Assembly: GCA_015852425.1 (NCBI GenBank)
Contig: JAAAIG010000615.1
Span: 7,219 to 23,820, forward strand
DNA: 16,602 nt
Direction of reading: 5' to 3'
From: Gryganskiella cystojenkinii
Taxonomy: Eukaryota > Mortierellomycota > Mortierellomycetes > Mortierellales > Mortierellaceae
Shown: positions 1 through 8,651 of the stretch, in pieces
How positions within the stretch are numbered: position 1 is the first letter of the stretch
Layout: each line of letters opens with the position of its first letter
Made by a program: the position numbers and the translations under genes
Notes under the pieces: generated by a model
What the model saw: only the letters and a program-made list of their open reading frames with translations
What the model was told of the DNA's origin: nothing
The model's database searches: none

Positions 1-1150
1 ACCTAAGTTAATGCTTCAAGAAAACGCAATTCCCACACTATTGATCTGTCAGAGTGCATTAAAAAAAAAGAGTTGTGCGGTAACAATTCTTTTGAGCATT
101 GGCCAATTTTCTGCATGAATGCCCTAACCTCTGAACCAAGTCTCTTCTCTCGAACGCCTGTCTTCCTTCTATTTCGGTTTTCTGCTTGAACGCCATCGCT
201 CCCACGCGCAAGAAAATCCCCAGCAAATTAAAAATGAAACTCAAGAAGCCCTGGAAGTACGCGATAATGTGGTTTTCGTTCTCTCTCTCTCTTTCTTTAT
301 TTTCTCTTTTGATATGATCCCCTGCAGATCCTCATAACACATGAGAGTATTTCGCACGGACCTTGCCCGTCTAGCACGTTCCTTCTCAACATCCACGCTG
401 ATTGGGCACAATCGATTGGTCTGTGTGCTTGTCAGTTGGGTTGTGCGCGTGAAGGGTCAACGTCCCATGTTTTTTTATCAACTGACAAGAAGCGAAAAGA
501 AAGACCTGAAAGTAGGGGAAAAGCACGTAATAATCCATTTTTTTTATTATTTTGCTGCAGGTGTGGCGACATACCTCGCCCCTCTGTATCAATATTGAGT
601 CTTGTTTCCACAATTGTGTGCTCGCTCCTGCAATCAAAAAACCATCATCGTAAACCATTTCTTGCATTCATTACGAAGCAAGTCAAACTCCCTCGCATAG
701 TCGGAATTCGGCGTGAGAGTAAAAAAAAATGAAAAGATTACGATATCAAGTGTGAAACAACTAGATGACGCGTGGACCTGTTCACGTAGCACACCTCGAA
801 ACAACGAAGGAACAGCGTTGCACATGTAGAACACCTCGCCACCTTCCAGTTTTGACTTCAAAGACGACATCGATTCCAGTTGGAAAACCTGCATATGGGC
901 TTGTCTATATAACCAACCTCCTGTTTTAATTGGAAAAGAATGCTCAGCAGATTACGAAAGGGCCTGCCAAAAAATATATTTTCGGTCATCCCTTTTATCG
1001 CACTCATGAATCCCCTACCGCTTGCTTCCGCTAATAAATGGTCGTCATCTTCGCCATTTAAAATCCCTCTCCGGACTGCGATTTGTCAATGTCTGCTCCC
1101 AATTGCTGCAGCAGCCTTCGATTCATTGCGTCCAGACCAGTCGTGTCCCC
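1..1150. other. No recognisable gene
   Basis: I find no protein family in this stretch on either strand. It holds several short open frames, a CT-rich run at about 276-310, T-rich runs near 540 and A-rich runs near 720, and a TATA-like string (tatataa) at about 906-912. A minus-strand frame at 59-244 could be the tail of an exon, because an acceptor-like cttccag precedes it on that strand, but its translation resembles nothing I know. The missing 5' half of the neighbouring P450 relic should lie here; I could not find it. Confidence 0.5.
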
Positions 1151-1309
1151 AAACTAGGCTCCTGTGGCCACGAGGCGATTGAAATCCTTGAGCAGCGCAA
1201 AAAAGATGGTCACAAGATGGACTTCCTTCGATTGTTTATGGAGGCCTGTGATGACGAGGGGCGGCCACTGCCTGATGACTTGCTGATCGACCACATTCTC
1301 ACTTTTATG

Positions 1310-1385
1310 GCAAGTCACTTCCGTTCAACTTCCCAGGTTGTCATTTAATTGAGAGATAATGCTAACAAGCGAGGTGAATTTATAG
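1310..1385 (+). other. GC-AG intron in P450 relic
   Basis: The intron opens with GCAAGT, the usual form of the rare GC donor, has a GCTAAC branch site at 1361-1366 and ends in TATAG. Removing these 76 bases joins the codons for ILTFM to FAGRDTTAYALTW in one frame, which is what an intact P450 I-helix requires. No GT donor nearby gives that frame. Confidence 0.8.
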
Positions 1386-1558
1386 TTCGCGGGACGTGAC
1401 ACCACAGCGTACGCACTTACGTGGATGTTCTATCTGATCTATCGGGACGACACGGATAGAGATATAGCAGATACTCTTGTGCAAGAAGTGGACGATTTTC
1501 TAAGAGGATTGGATCCGTTGTATGAGAGGCACAAGAAACAAAAAATTGCCGAAGCATG

Positions 1559-1790
1559 GTACATCCACCTTGCGAACTATAATGCAAGCTTATATATATA
1601 TCCACTGAACTGCATTATTCTAAACAACCTTACCACGATTGGCATTATTTTTACTTCTTGGTCCTATTTTGATAGCTTTTACGAAGGTAATCTTCCTGAA
1701 TCAGAGACTTTGTTAAAACGGGTACCCCTTTGGTAACCTACAAGAAAAAGGAAGCTAACATGGCATTTTGTCAATCCATTCACTCGCCAG
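1559..1790 (+). other. Probable second intron of P450 relic
   Basis: The P450 match stops at KIAEA plus two bases of a Cys codon, directly before a GT donor (gtacat), and resumes near a CAG acceptor at 1788-1790. A GCTAAC branch site lies at 1753-1758. At 232 bases it is longer than most introns here, and the bases just after the acceptor are scrambled (about +2, +6 and +1 relative to the expected codons), so the acceptor is uncertain. Confidence 0.5.
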
Positions 1791-2217
1791 CTCTTTCATC
1801 TCCTTGTAGCACTTCGCCTTTTTCCCCTCGCTCGACCGGAACATGAGATATTGTGTCAAGGACGATGTTCTGCCGGATGATACCCACGTCTACGCAGGGG
1901 AATATGTTGGCTGGAACTCATACGCAATGGGTCGAAGTGAGCTTGTCTGGGGTCCAGATGCAAAAGCATTCAAGTCTTCGCGCTGGGTTAACAGTGAGCG
2001 GCCATCTCAGGGGAAGTTCAATGCCTTCCATACTGGGCTTTGAGCGTGCCCAGACCAGCAGCCCACGACTGCTGAGGCGTTGACGATCATAGGCATGATC
2101 TTCCAATCTTTTGACATAAGCCTGGTAGAGCCTTCAATGGTACCTGTGTATAGCGCCGCGCTCTCTTTCCCCATGATGGGTGGCCTAAAGGTCCGAGTTT
2201 CCAGGCGACAGCGATAG

Positions 2218-2448
2218 TGTAGAACATGTTGCCTATGAAGATTGCAACTGTGGGGCCGAGGTTTTCTTTATCTTGTGGACCTCGCTTCCGCGTTTAAGCA
2301 ATAATAATAATGAATCTCTATATCATGCACAGAAAAAAGGTCGGGATACCGAGACTCGGTAGAGCACCCTACCCGGGGATATGTGTCCCCTTAACAATAA
2401 CCAGTTCTCCATATCGTGCAGTTTTTGCTATTATACATGACCGTTTAA
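2218..2448. other. Convergent 3' flanks
   Basis: This is the short region between the P450 relic and the end of the kelch gene. It contains an AT-rich aataataataatg run near 2300 and a TTAATTAA near the kelch stop codon, and nothing that codes. Confidence 0.5.
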
Positions 2449-5095
2449 TTAACCATGTGATGATAATCGTTTTCTTTCGCTTTTCCGTAACCGATTCTCA
2501 AGCTTGGCCACCTCTTGGTCCAATTGGACTTGAATCAGTGCCAATCGCTTGATCTTGACCTCATCTGCCTCTTCTTCTGCAAGTTCATGCTCCAATGACA
2601 TGGCGGCCAGGGAAAACCTGGTCGCCACTTCTGCCGTTTCAGGGGAACTTTTCCTCTTTTCAGCTCGAACGTCCATGCTTGGATAGAGCAGACACGACTC
2701 AATCTCGGCTAGAGTGGTATTAGGTGTAGCTGGGGTATAACTTGGCCGAGGTGGAATCACAGGAGGAGGTGGGGAGTCTAGAAATGACACTGGTAGTGTC
2801 GGCGCTCGTGGAAGAGCAGTAGCTGCAAGCGGCTGAGGAGGCACAAAAGAGGGGTTGCTATGGGATTCTCGAGGCTCTCCATGTGGATTTCCGGGGACTC
2901 GAGGGGACGGGTGAGCGAAGAGGGTCTGGACATGTTGTAAAATTGGTGCCGAGAACGCTTTTGCTTTGGCATCATCTTCAACTCGACGGTATGTCAGGGT
3001 TTCGTCCAGGATCGCTTGTGGATTCCGAGACTGTCGACGGTGTTCTTGCGTAGCCCAGTAAACTGGTGTAGAAAAAGAACTAGGCTTTGAGTTGAGAGCT
3101 GTTGCTGTGTCCACTCTTGACCTTGAATCGTAAACTGGTAAGACTGACGCCCGTGTAATCTCCGGTGAAGACAGTTGAGAAAAACTAGTCTTGTCGTCAT
3201 CGCCCACCACTGACGTCGACCAAGTCGCGGCCGTGGATACAATTTCCGGTGAGAGCATTTCAAGGACATCTGTGCTTGGCGAAATCGAAGCTGAAGATAG
3301 GTGCCGGTTTGTTGTCCTTTCGTCCTCGTCGCGCTCATGCAGGTCGCTCTTCGGGCGATAGAGCGAGTGTTTGATCGCGAACGGACTGACAGGTTGCAGA
3401 GCCAACGGCTCTATGCCCCGGTTCGAGATGATCGTGTCGTCACTCTCTCTAGCTCCGCCACCATAATGATAATCCCCTGCTTGAACAATATTCACCTGCA
3501 AGTTGTCCTGATTTTGTTTGTTGTCACCGATATTTCTTACCCTCCTCCTGTGTCGGTAAACAAGGAGCCCTGCGAGGGCAATGGCCACAACAGTGGCGAC
3601 GATCCCTCCGGCTATGGCAGCAACATTAGAGGGAGATCCACTGTGACTGCCATCGCCACTGCCATTACCGTCACCATTGCTCGGCCCCGGTCCTGTCGAG
3701 GGTTTGGAAGAACCTCGGAAGTCGTTTGTCCATTGGTTCAGTTTGACGTTGTAGATGATCGGCGTGGTGGTCATCACCGCTCCATTGTTGTCACCTACAG
3801 CATAATAACACCCACCGAGTAGGAAAAAAGATTCTTAGTAATTCTTCGGTATGGTCACTTCCTTTTTCCTATGCAAGTTTTTCTTACCTCCCCACGCGAC
3901 AAAGAAGTCATCCGAGGCGGCACAGGCCATGGCTCGACGCCAATTCGAGGACATGGCAGAAGTTCCCTCTGTCCAAGTCATGGTTGCAACGTCGAGAATA
4001 TAGATGCCACCCTGAACGACGTTGCCGGATGTGACACCTCCAAAAAGGACCATTTTTGCCCCGTTATAAACTAGATCAAAAGATTAGGGCGTAGGAAAGA
4101 ATGATGCTCAGTTGTGCTATTATATTATTAGAGCTTCCGTCCAAGTCCCACTGAAACGTACTTGGTGCCATGCAATGTGCGTTGAGATCCCCAGGAGAAG
4201 ACCCACTCGGTTTCTAGACCCATATGGGCAGAATTGAAGAGGTGAAGATAAAGAACGAAAATTGACAGAGAGGAATGAACATCAATTTTCGAATTGGCCA
4301 TTAAACAGTCCTTTTTTGTTACTCCTCCTTTTTTGAACGTACAAGGAGAGTCCATTGGTTGGTCGATGGTAAGTACGAATACATATATGGGCTTGGCGCT
4401 TGGCTGCCAGTGACAATGCCCCCGTAGAGCAACATCCTCTTCAACACCGTCGACCAAACAAACGTATAATACGAGACTCCGACAGGCATAGGGCTCCCAG
4501 GCATTGCCACTGTCGAGATGGTCATCGTTCTTGGATCGTACACACTCATCCACCTTGGACCCCCCGCGATCGTAGCATTCGCTCCATTGGGGATATAAAT
4601 CAGTCCCGTCCCAGGGTCCGTCAAGGCTGTCAGTCCAACCATTTTTGTGACCCCGACAGGGTTCGGAATCGGCATCTCCCAGGACTGTGTCTTTAGGTTA
4701 AACGTTGCGATGCTCCCACCAACATCAGTGTTATTCCAAAAGATTAGACTCTGTTGATCTTGACTGAGCGTCATGGACTGTTGGGACAAGGTTGGAGAGA
4801 TTTGTTTGGTCCCGATTCCTTTGGGCATTGCTCGCCAACTCGGGTTAGTGTCTGTCCAGTGCACGGTCAAATCCAGGGCAAAGAATTGATTGGTGAGGGA
4901 TTGAGGGTTATGAAGGATTGATTGACCTCCCTCGATAAAGAGATGCTCTTCATCAAGCGCCAGGTACTGCGAGCATCGGACCGAGACTGGGGTTTGTTGA
5001 GCGTGGACGGAGGGGAAGAATAAAAAGAAGGCGGCCAGGGATGAGATAGCAAGTAATGATCGAGGAATTTGAGAGAGGTGGTCGTGCGCAGGCAT
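2449..5095 (-). CDS. Kelch-propeller single-pass membrane protein
   Basis: Four exons join in frame: 5095-4343, 4213-4162, 4070-3888 and 3794-2449, giving 777 residues. Introns are 129, 91 and 93 bases with donors gtacgt, gtacgt and gtaaga. Residues 1-32 form a signal peptide (hydrophobic LLAISSLAAFFLFF, cleavage probably after VHA). Residues 33 to about 365 form a kelch/galactose-oxidase-like beta-propeller, with repeated blade ends such as LLYGG (222-226), VLFGG (276-280) and AWGG (327-330), each followed by Tyr and Trp positions. A Ser/Gly/Pro-rich linker leads to one transmembrane helix at about 387-408, stopped by YRHRRR. The tail of about 370 residues is Ser/Pro-rich and ends in a charged, probably coiled-coil segment (about 735-777). 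I infer an outward-facing propeller and a cytosolic tail, so a surface receptor or adhesin is possible; its ligand is unknown. I saw no galactose-oxidase copper site. The ATG at 5095 was chosen because the signal peptide starts there; the frame is open to an earlier ATG at about 5275. Confidence 0.88.
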
Positions 5096-5671
5096 CTTTG
5101 TTTTATGAACAAAAAGGAATACCCGGCTTGAGATCGAGGAAGGAAAAGCCAGAGAGAAAGACGAAGAGAGAGGAAGAGGAAAGGAATGAAAGAGTATCCA
5201 GAACCACATCAAGCTCGCTTTGTTGGCAGGTTGAGCTTCTGTCTCCCTCGCCCTGCGAAAGTATCTCGACGCCATGCTGCTCTCGAACAAAATAAACTTA
5301 AAAAGATAAAAGGATGCACTTTGCCCGATTTTTTTTTTCTTGTTTTTACATGCATGGTCTTTTCTGTGGATTCAAGCCAAACCCTTTTGAGGTTCGGAGG
5401 AAACAACACACAAACACCAACAGAGACAAACAAAAAGATGTGGGATCCAGCATGAAATGCTGTTAACAAATCACCATAGATGAGGTCAAAAGAGAAACAC
5501 AAAGTGAGTGGATCTCGACGGTCAAACAATAGAAACGAGAAAGATGTGGGTTTGTCACATAGCTCGAAAAAAAGAGCGAGGCAAAGAACGCCACTTGCCT
5601 TGTTCCTTATGTCCCTCCGAGGTACAAAACGAATGCTTTCTCGTTACTACTTGTTCTCTTGCAAGGCAAAA

Positions 5672-5698
5672 CAAAGCTCAAGAATTTCCTGAGCTTTG
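5672..5698. repeat. Perfect 9-bp inverted repeat
   Basis: The arms caaagctca (5672-5680) and tgagctttg (5690-5698) are perfect reverse complements around a 9-base spacer. It could form a small hairpin or be a two-fold symmetric binding site; nothing decides between these. Confidence 0.7.
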
Positions 5699-5803
5699 AG
5701 CAGAAACAACAGCTGAAGGCCACAACGATTTTGTGACACGGACCCCAAGGCCAGACTATATTCTTTTTCTTTCTTCATGCAGCTTGGATTGGATTGGGTT
5801 TAT

Positions 5804-5833
5804 ATTTCAAGACAATTCATTTCAAGACAAACG
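5804..5833. repeat. 15-nt tandem duplication
   Basis: Two adjacent 15-base units, each starting atttcaagacaa, agree in their first 12 bases and differ in the last three. Confidence 0.7.
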
Positions 5834-5910
5834 AGGAGATAAAATGAGAAAATAATTGAATGGCCAAAGATGACAACGATTCGCAAGATGGTTCACAGAT
5901 GAAAAAGCGC

Positions 5911-5936
5911 AGGTGAAGGCAGAAGGTGAAGGCAGT
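5911..5936. repeat. 13-nt tandem duplication
   Basis: The unit aggtgaaggcaga is followed at once by aggtgaaggcagt, a tandem copy with a single mismatch. Confidence 0.75.
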
Positions 5937-5967
5937 GGAATAAGGCCTGCCCTTATTTCCACACAAT

Positions 5968-6066
5968 TTTGTGCCAGTGACGTGTTTATCGATCCAGCGA
6001 GGAAATAACGGCCATAAATCGTTCTTATCCTTTCTGTGTTGTTGGCCAGTGCGATTTGTGCCAGTG
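5968..6066. repeat. Dispersed 12-nt direct repeat
   Basis: The string tttgtgccagtg occurs at 5968-5979 and again at 6055-6066, on the same strand and 200-300 bases upstream of the reductase start codon. A third, partial copy (gccagtg) lies at 6045-6051. It may be a paired factor-binding site or chance. Confidence 0.5.
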
Positions 6067-6269
6067 CTCGAACAGACCGACCGACCGTTGTTGGGGGACG
6101 GATTGCTGGGACCAAATTCTTTTTGGTCTTTTGCGGTCTGTCATCAACCCGTTGACTGCATTGTTCATTTACCCCAGGGGTTTCTCTTTTTTACATTTCT
6201 TCTTCTCTTTTTTCTTTTTGCCATTACCATCCCGTGTCCTCCCCTCTACTTTCCGCTACATTCATCACC

Positions 6270-7843
6270 ATGGACAAGATTGCCCAATTTGTTCAGAGTA
6301 AGTCCTGCTCACAATCGAACCTGTACCCTTTCTCCCACGCGTTTGTTGACCCTTTGAACAATTCACAGCTAAACAATCCAAATTTCTTTACCCAATAGAA
6401 TCCAACTGCAACGCCACCACGGTCGCCGTCTTTGGTGCCATCGGTGCCGCCGTCGTTGCCTTCAAGGCTTTGAGCTTCCTCAAGGTCCTTGTTGACGTCT
6501 TCCTCCGCTCCGGAATTAATGTACGATTTGACCGATTGTTCATTAGACTTTTATTCTCAGGAACAGGACGCGACAATGAGAACGTCTTGAAGGCTCATGA
6601 CATTATTCTTTATTCATTTGTTTCCCTCTGATAGGTCAAGAAGTACGGAGCTGGTCGTGGCGGCTGGGCTGGTAGGAATTGATCGGCGACCTCTCTGTCT
6701 CCATACATTGTGTTGGGGTCGTCCCTGTAAAGTAACTCATTTCTAACTGAAAACACGCTTTTTTCCTTCCTTTTTGTATATCTCCCATAGTCATCACTGG
6801 TGCCTCGGACGGTATCGGCAAGGAGTTCGCCTTCCAGTTGGCCTCCAAGAAGTTGAACATTGTCCTCGTTTCTCGCACCGAGAGCAAGCTTAAGACCTTG
6901 GCTGAAGAGCTTGGTAAGGGATCAAGCAGATCATACTTTTCATTTGTTATTTGTTTGCGCACGCACCCGCACGCCACGAGTAAATGGATCTAACATCATT
7001 TTTGCCGTGAAATTTTTATAGAGCAAAAGTACAATGTCGAGACCAAGATTTATGCCATGGACTTCACCAAGGGCGCTGATAAGGACTATCAGGCTCTCCA
7101 AGCCTTGTTGAGCCCCATTGATGTTACTATTCTCGGTAAGCTTCTAGTCGAGCTGTTGACTTTTTATTGCCTACTCGGAAATAAGCTATTTGATATCTAG
7201 ATCGCGAGGAAAGCTAATTAGACTGCTCTTTCGTATCATCATCCTCGCTCATCCAGTAAACAACGTCGGTACCAACCACGAGATCCCTACTCCCTTCGAG
7301 CAAGAGTCTGACAAAATTGTCAAGGATATCATTGAGGTCAACGTCAACGCTGCCATGAAGATGACCAAGATTGTTGTTCCTCACATGGTTTCCAAGAAGA
7401 ACGGATTGATCATCAACCTCGGTTCCTTTGCCGGCCTTGTCCCTACTCCCTTCCTCTCTGTCTACTCTGGCTCCAAGGCCTTCCTCTCCAGCTGGTCTCA
7501 AGCTATCGGTGCTGAGTTGGCCCCTAAGGGAATCGTTGTCCAGAACGTGAACACCTACTTCGTTGTCTCAGCCATGTCCAAGATCCGTCGCGCGACCATG
7601 TTGATCCCTACGCCCAAGCCCTATGTCCGTTCGGTCTTGGGTCAGATTGGCATCTCGGGAGGTGCTTCAACCCCTTACACGTCGACTCCCTATTACAGTC
7701 ACGCGATTGCCAACTGGTTGATCGACAACGTCTTGAACCGTGCTTTCTGGGTCAAGCATAACTATAACATTCAGGTCGATATCCGCAAGCGTGCTCTCCG
7801 CAAGCGCGAGCGTGAGGCTGCCGCTGCCGCCAAGAGCCAGTAA
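6270..7843 (+). CDS. Very-long-chain 3-oxoacyl-CoA reductase
   Basis: Six exons join in frame: 6270-6297, 6399-6520, 6635-6671, 6791-6913, 7022-7135 and 7257-7843, giving 336 residues, close to yeast Ifa38 and animal HSD17B12. The enzyme reduces 3-ketoacyl-CoA to 3-hydroxyacyl-CoA with NADPH in the ER elongation cycle that makes very-long-chain fatty acids for sphingolipids. An N-terminal hydrophobic segment (about 16-46) should anchor it. The Rossmann motif TGASDGIG is at 65-72, NNVG at 143-146, and the SDR catalytic residues are Ser198, Tyr211 and Lys215 (YSGSK). The C-terminus is rich in Arg, Lys and Ala. Introns are 101-121 bases with clear GTAAG-like or GTACG donors and TAG or CAG acceptors; exons of 28 and 37 bases are easily missed by gene finders. 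The codon bias towards C-ending codons suggests strong expression. Family is sure; orthology to IFA38 is likely. Confidence 0.93.
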
Positions 7844-8651
7844 GCCAAGAACAAGATACAAAGGCCCCTGGCTCCTGGTTATTCTCCGTCTCTCTTCTAG
7901 TTACCTCATTCACCGCTCATATAAGCGCCACATTTTTTTTTCTTTTTCGAAATGCATTAAACGTCAACAAAGCACAGCATTTGCAACACGCCCTTTTCTC
8001 ATCACGGGTCACTAATTAGATGACGAGGCATATGGCCATCTTAAGATAGTCATAGTTACTCCCCGCTGTTTACGCGCGTTTGGTTGATTTTCTACGCTGT
8101 GACAAGCAGGGAGTGCTTGGTAGAAATCACCTCGGGACAACAGCACTTTCTGACAATGCAATGCTATGTTTTAATTAAAGTCAGATTCCCCTTATCCGCA
8201 CCAGTTCTGAAGGGGCCACCCCACTGAGGTCCTCAGATACCATGAGGAGAATCCAAATGCCCCTCGGACGACATATCATATGTTCCCTAGGACTAGTGTC
8301 TATGATAGTCGCAAGAAGACATGGGGTCCGAGGAAAAGGGGAAGGGCTATGGTCGCTTTTTTTTTTGTTTTCCATCTTTCAGATTGTGCATGTACTGTAC
8401 AGATATATACCGAAATTGGAATGCAAACAAACTAGCCGCTCTCTTGCCGTCTTCTATCCCTTCACCCCTTCGTTTGTTGAAATTCCATGTAACACGCAAT
8501 GGGAATGATATTAATTCAGATGTAGTAAACGGTCCATCTCCCTGACATTGCCTTTCTCGGAGTCAGAAGAATATTCTTGGCTTTTTTCTATATCTTCCGC
8601 ATTCTTTCTCGTTTCTTTTATTACCACAGATCTACAGTCGATTACTTTCCA
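7844..8651. other. Intergenic, no gene seen
   Basis: This holds the 3' flank of the reductase and the promoter of the S41 peptidase gene. Short open frames at 8181-8508 on both strands have no family resemblance. A T-rich run lies near 8360 and a TTAATTAA near 8171. I could not place a TATA box with confidence. Confidence 0.45.

Larger units (their letters stand above)
1156..2217 (+). pseudogene. Decayed 5'-truncated cytochrome P450
   Basis: This is the C-terminal half of a fungal cytochrome P450, a heme monooxygenase normally anchored in the ER, and it is broken. Recognisable pieces in order are: a helix-H/I segment with DFLRLFMEACDDEGRPLPDD (about 1217-1276); the I-helix oxygen-activation motif AGRDTT (1389-1406) continuing to about 1558; a degraded K-helix (ALRLFP, 1809-1826); the meander region (DDVLPDDTHVYAGEYVGWNS, about 1861-1920, then AMGRSELVWGPDAKAF); the heme loop at 2026-2061; and the C-terminal tail to a natural TAG at 2215-2217. 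Lesions: the ExxR glutamate appears replaced by Val (GTA, 1806-1808); an extra C near 1827 shifts the frame; TGA at 2041-2043 replaces the expected heme-loop Arg; and the following Gly is Asp, although the heme-ligand Cys (TGC, 2047-2049) survives. The N-terminal half is not found. A live gene rescued by unusual splicing is unlikely, because the heme-loop residues themselves are lost. The family call is sure; the subfamily is not. Confidence 0.88.
5096..6269. promoter_or_regulatory. Divergent intergenic region with small repeats
   Basis: This region separates the oppositely transcribed kelch and reductase genes and must hold both promoters. I see no clear TATA box. The reductase side (about 6180-6262) is strongly pyrimidine-rich on the coding strand, common in fungal leaders, and reaches the start codon through a good context (atcaccatgg). 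It also holds an inverted repeat and several short direct repeats listed separately. The open frames in it are short and match nothing I know. Confidence 0.5.

Noticed and set aside
3301..3822. 173-codon plus-strand open frame
   Set aside because: It lies antisense to the kelch gene's fourth exon and has no family resemblance; it is a shadow frame.
5096..5290. N-terminal extension of the kelch protein to an earlier ATG in the same frame
   Set aside because: It would bury the signal peptide about 60 residues inside the protein, and the extension has low-complexity, leader-like composition.
6303..6330. tRNA box-B-like sequence (ggttcgatt) on the minus strand
   Set aside because: The flanking bases do not form a T-arm stem, no box A partner is seen, and it lies inside an intron of the reductase gene.
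8181..8508. Open frames on both strands between reductase and peptidase
   Set aside because: They are short, overlap each other, include low-complexity runs and match no family I know.
8577..8651. Upstream extension of the S41 protein
   Set aside because: The extension begins with TTG, not ATG, and would place a hydrophobic stretch before a proper signal peptide.
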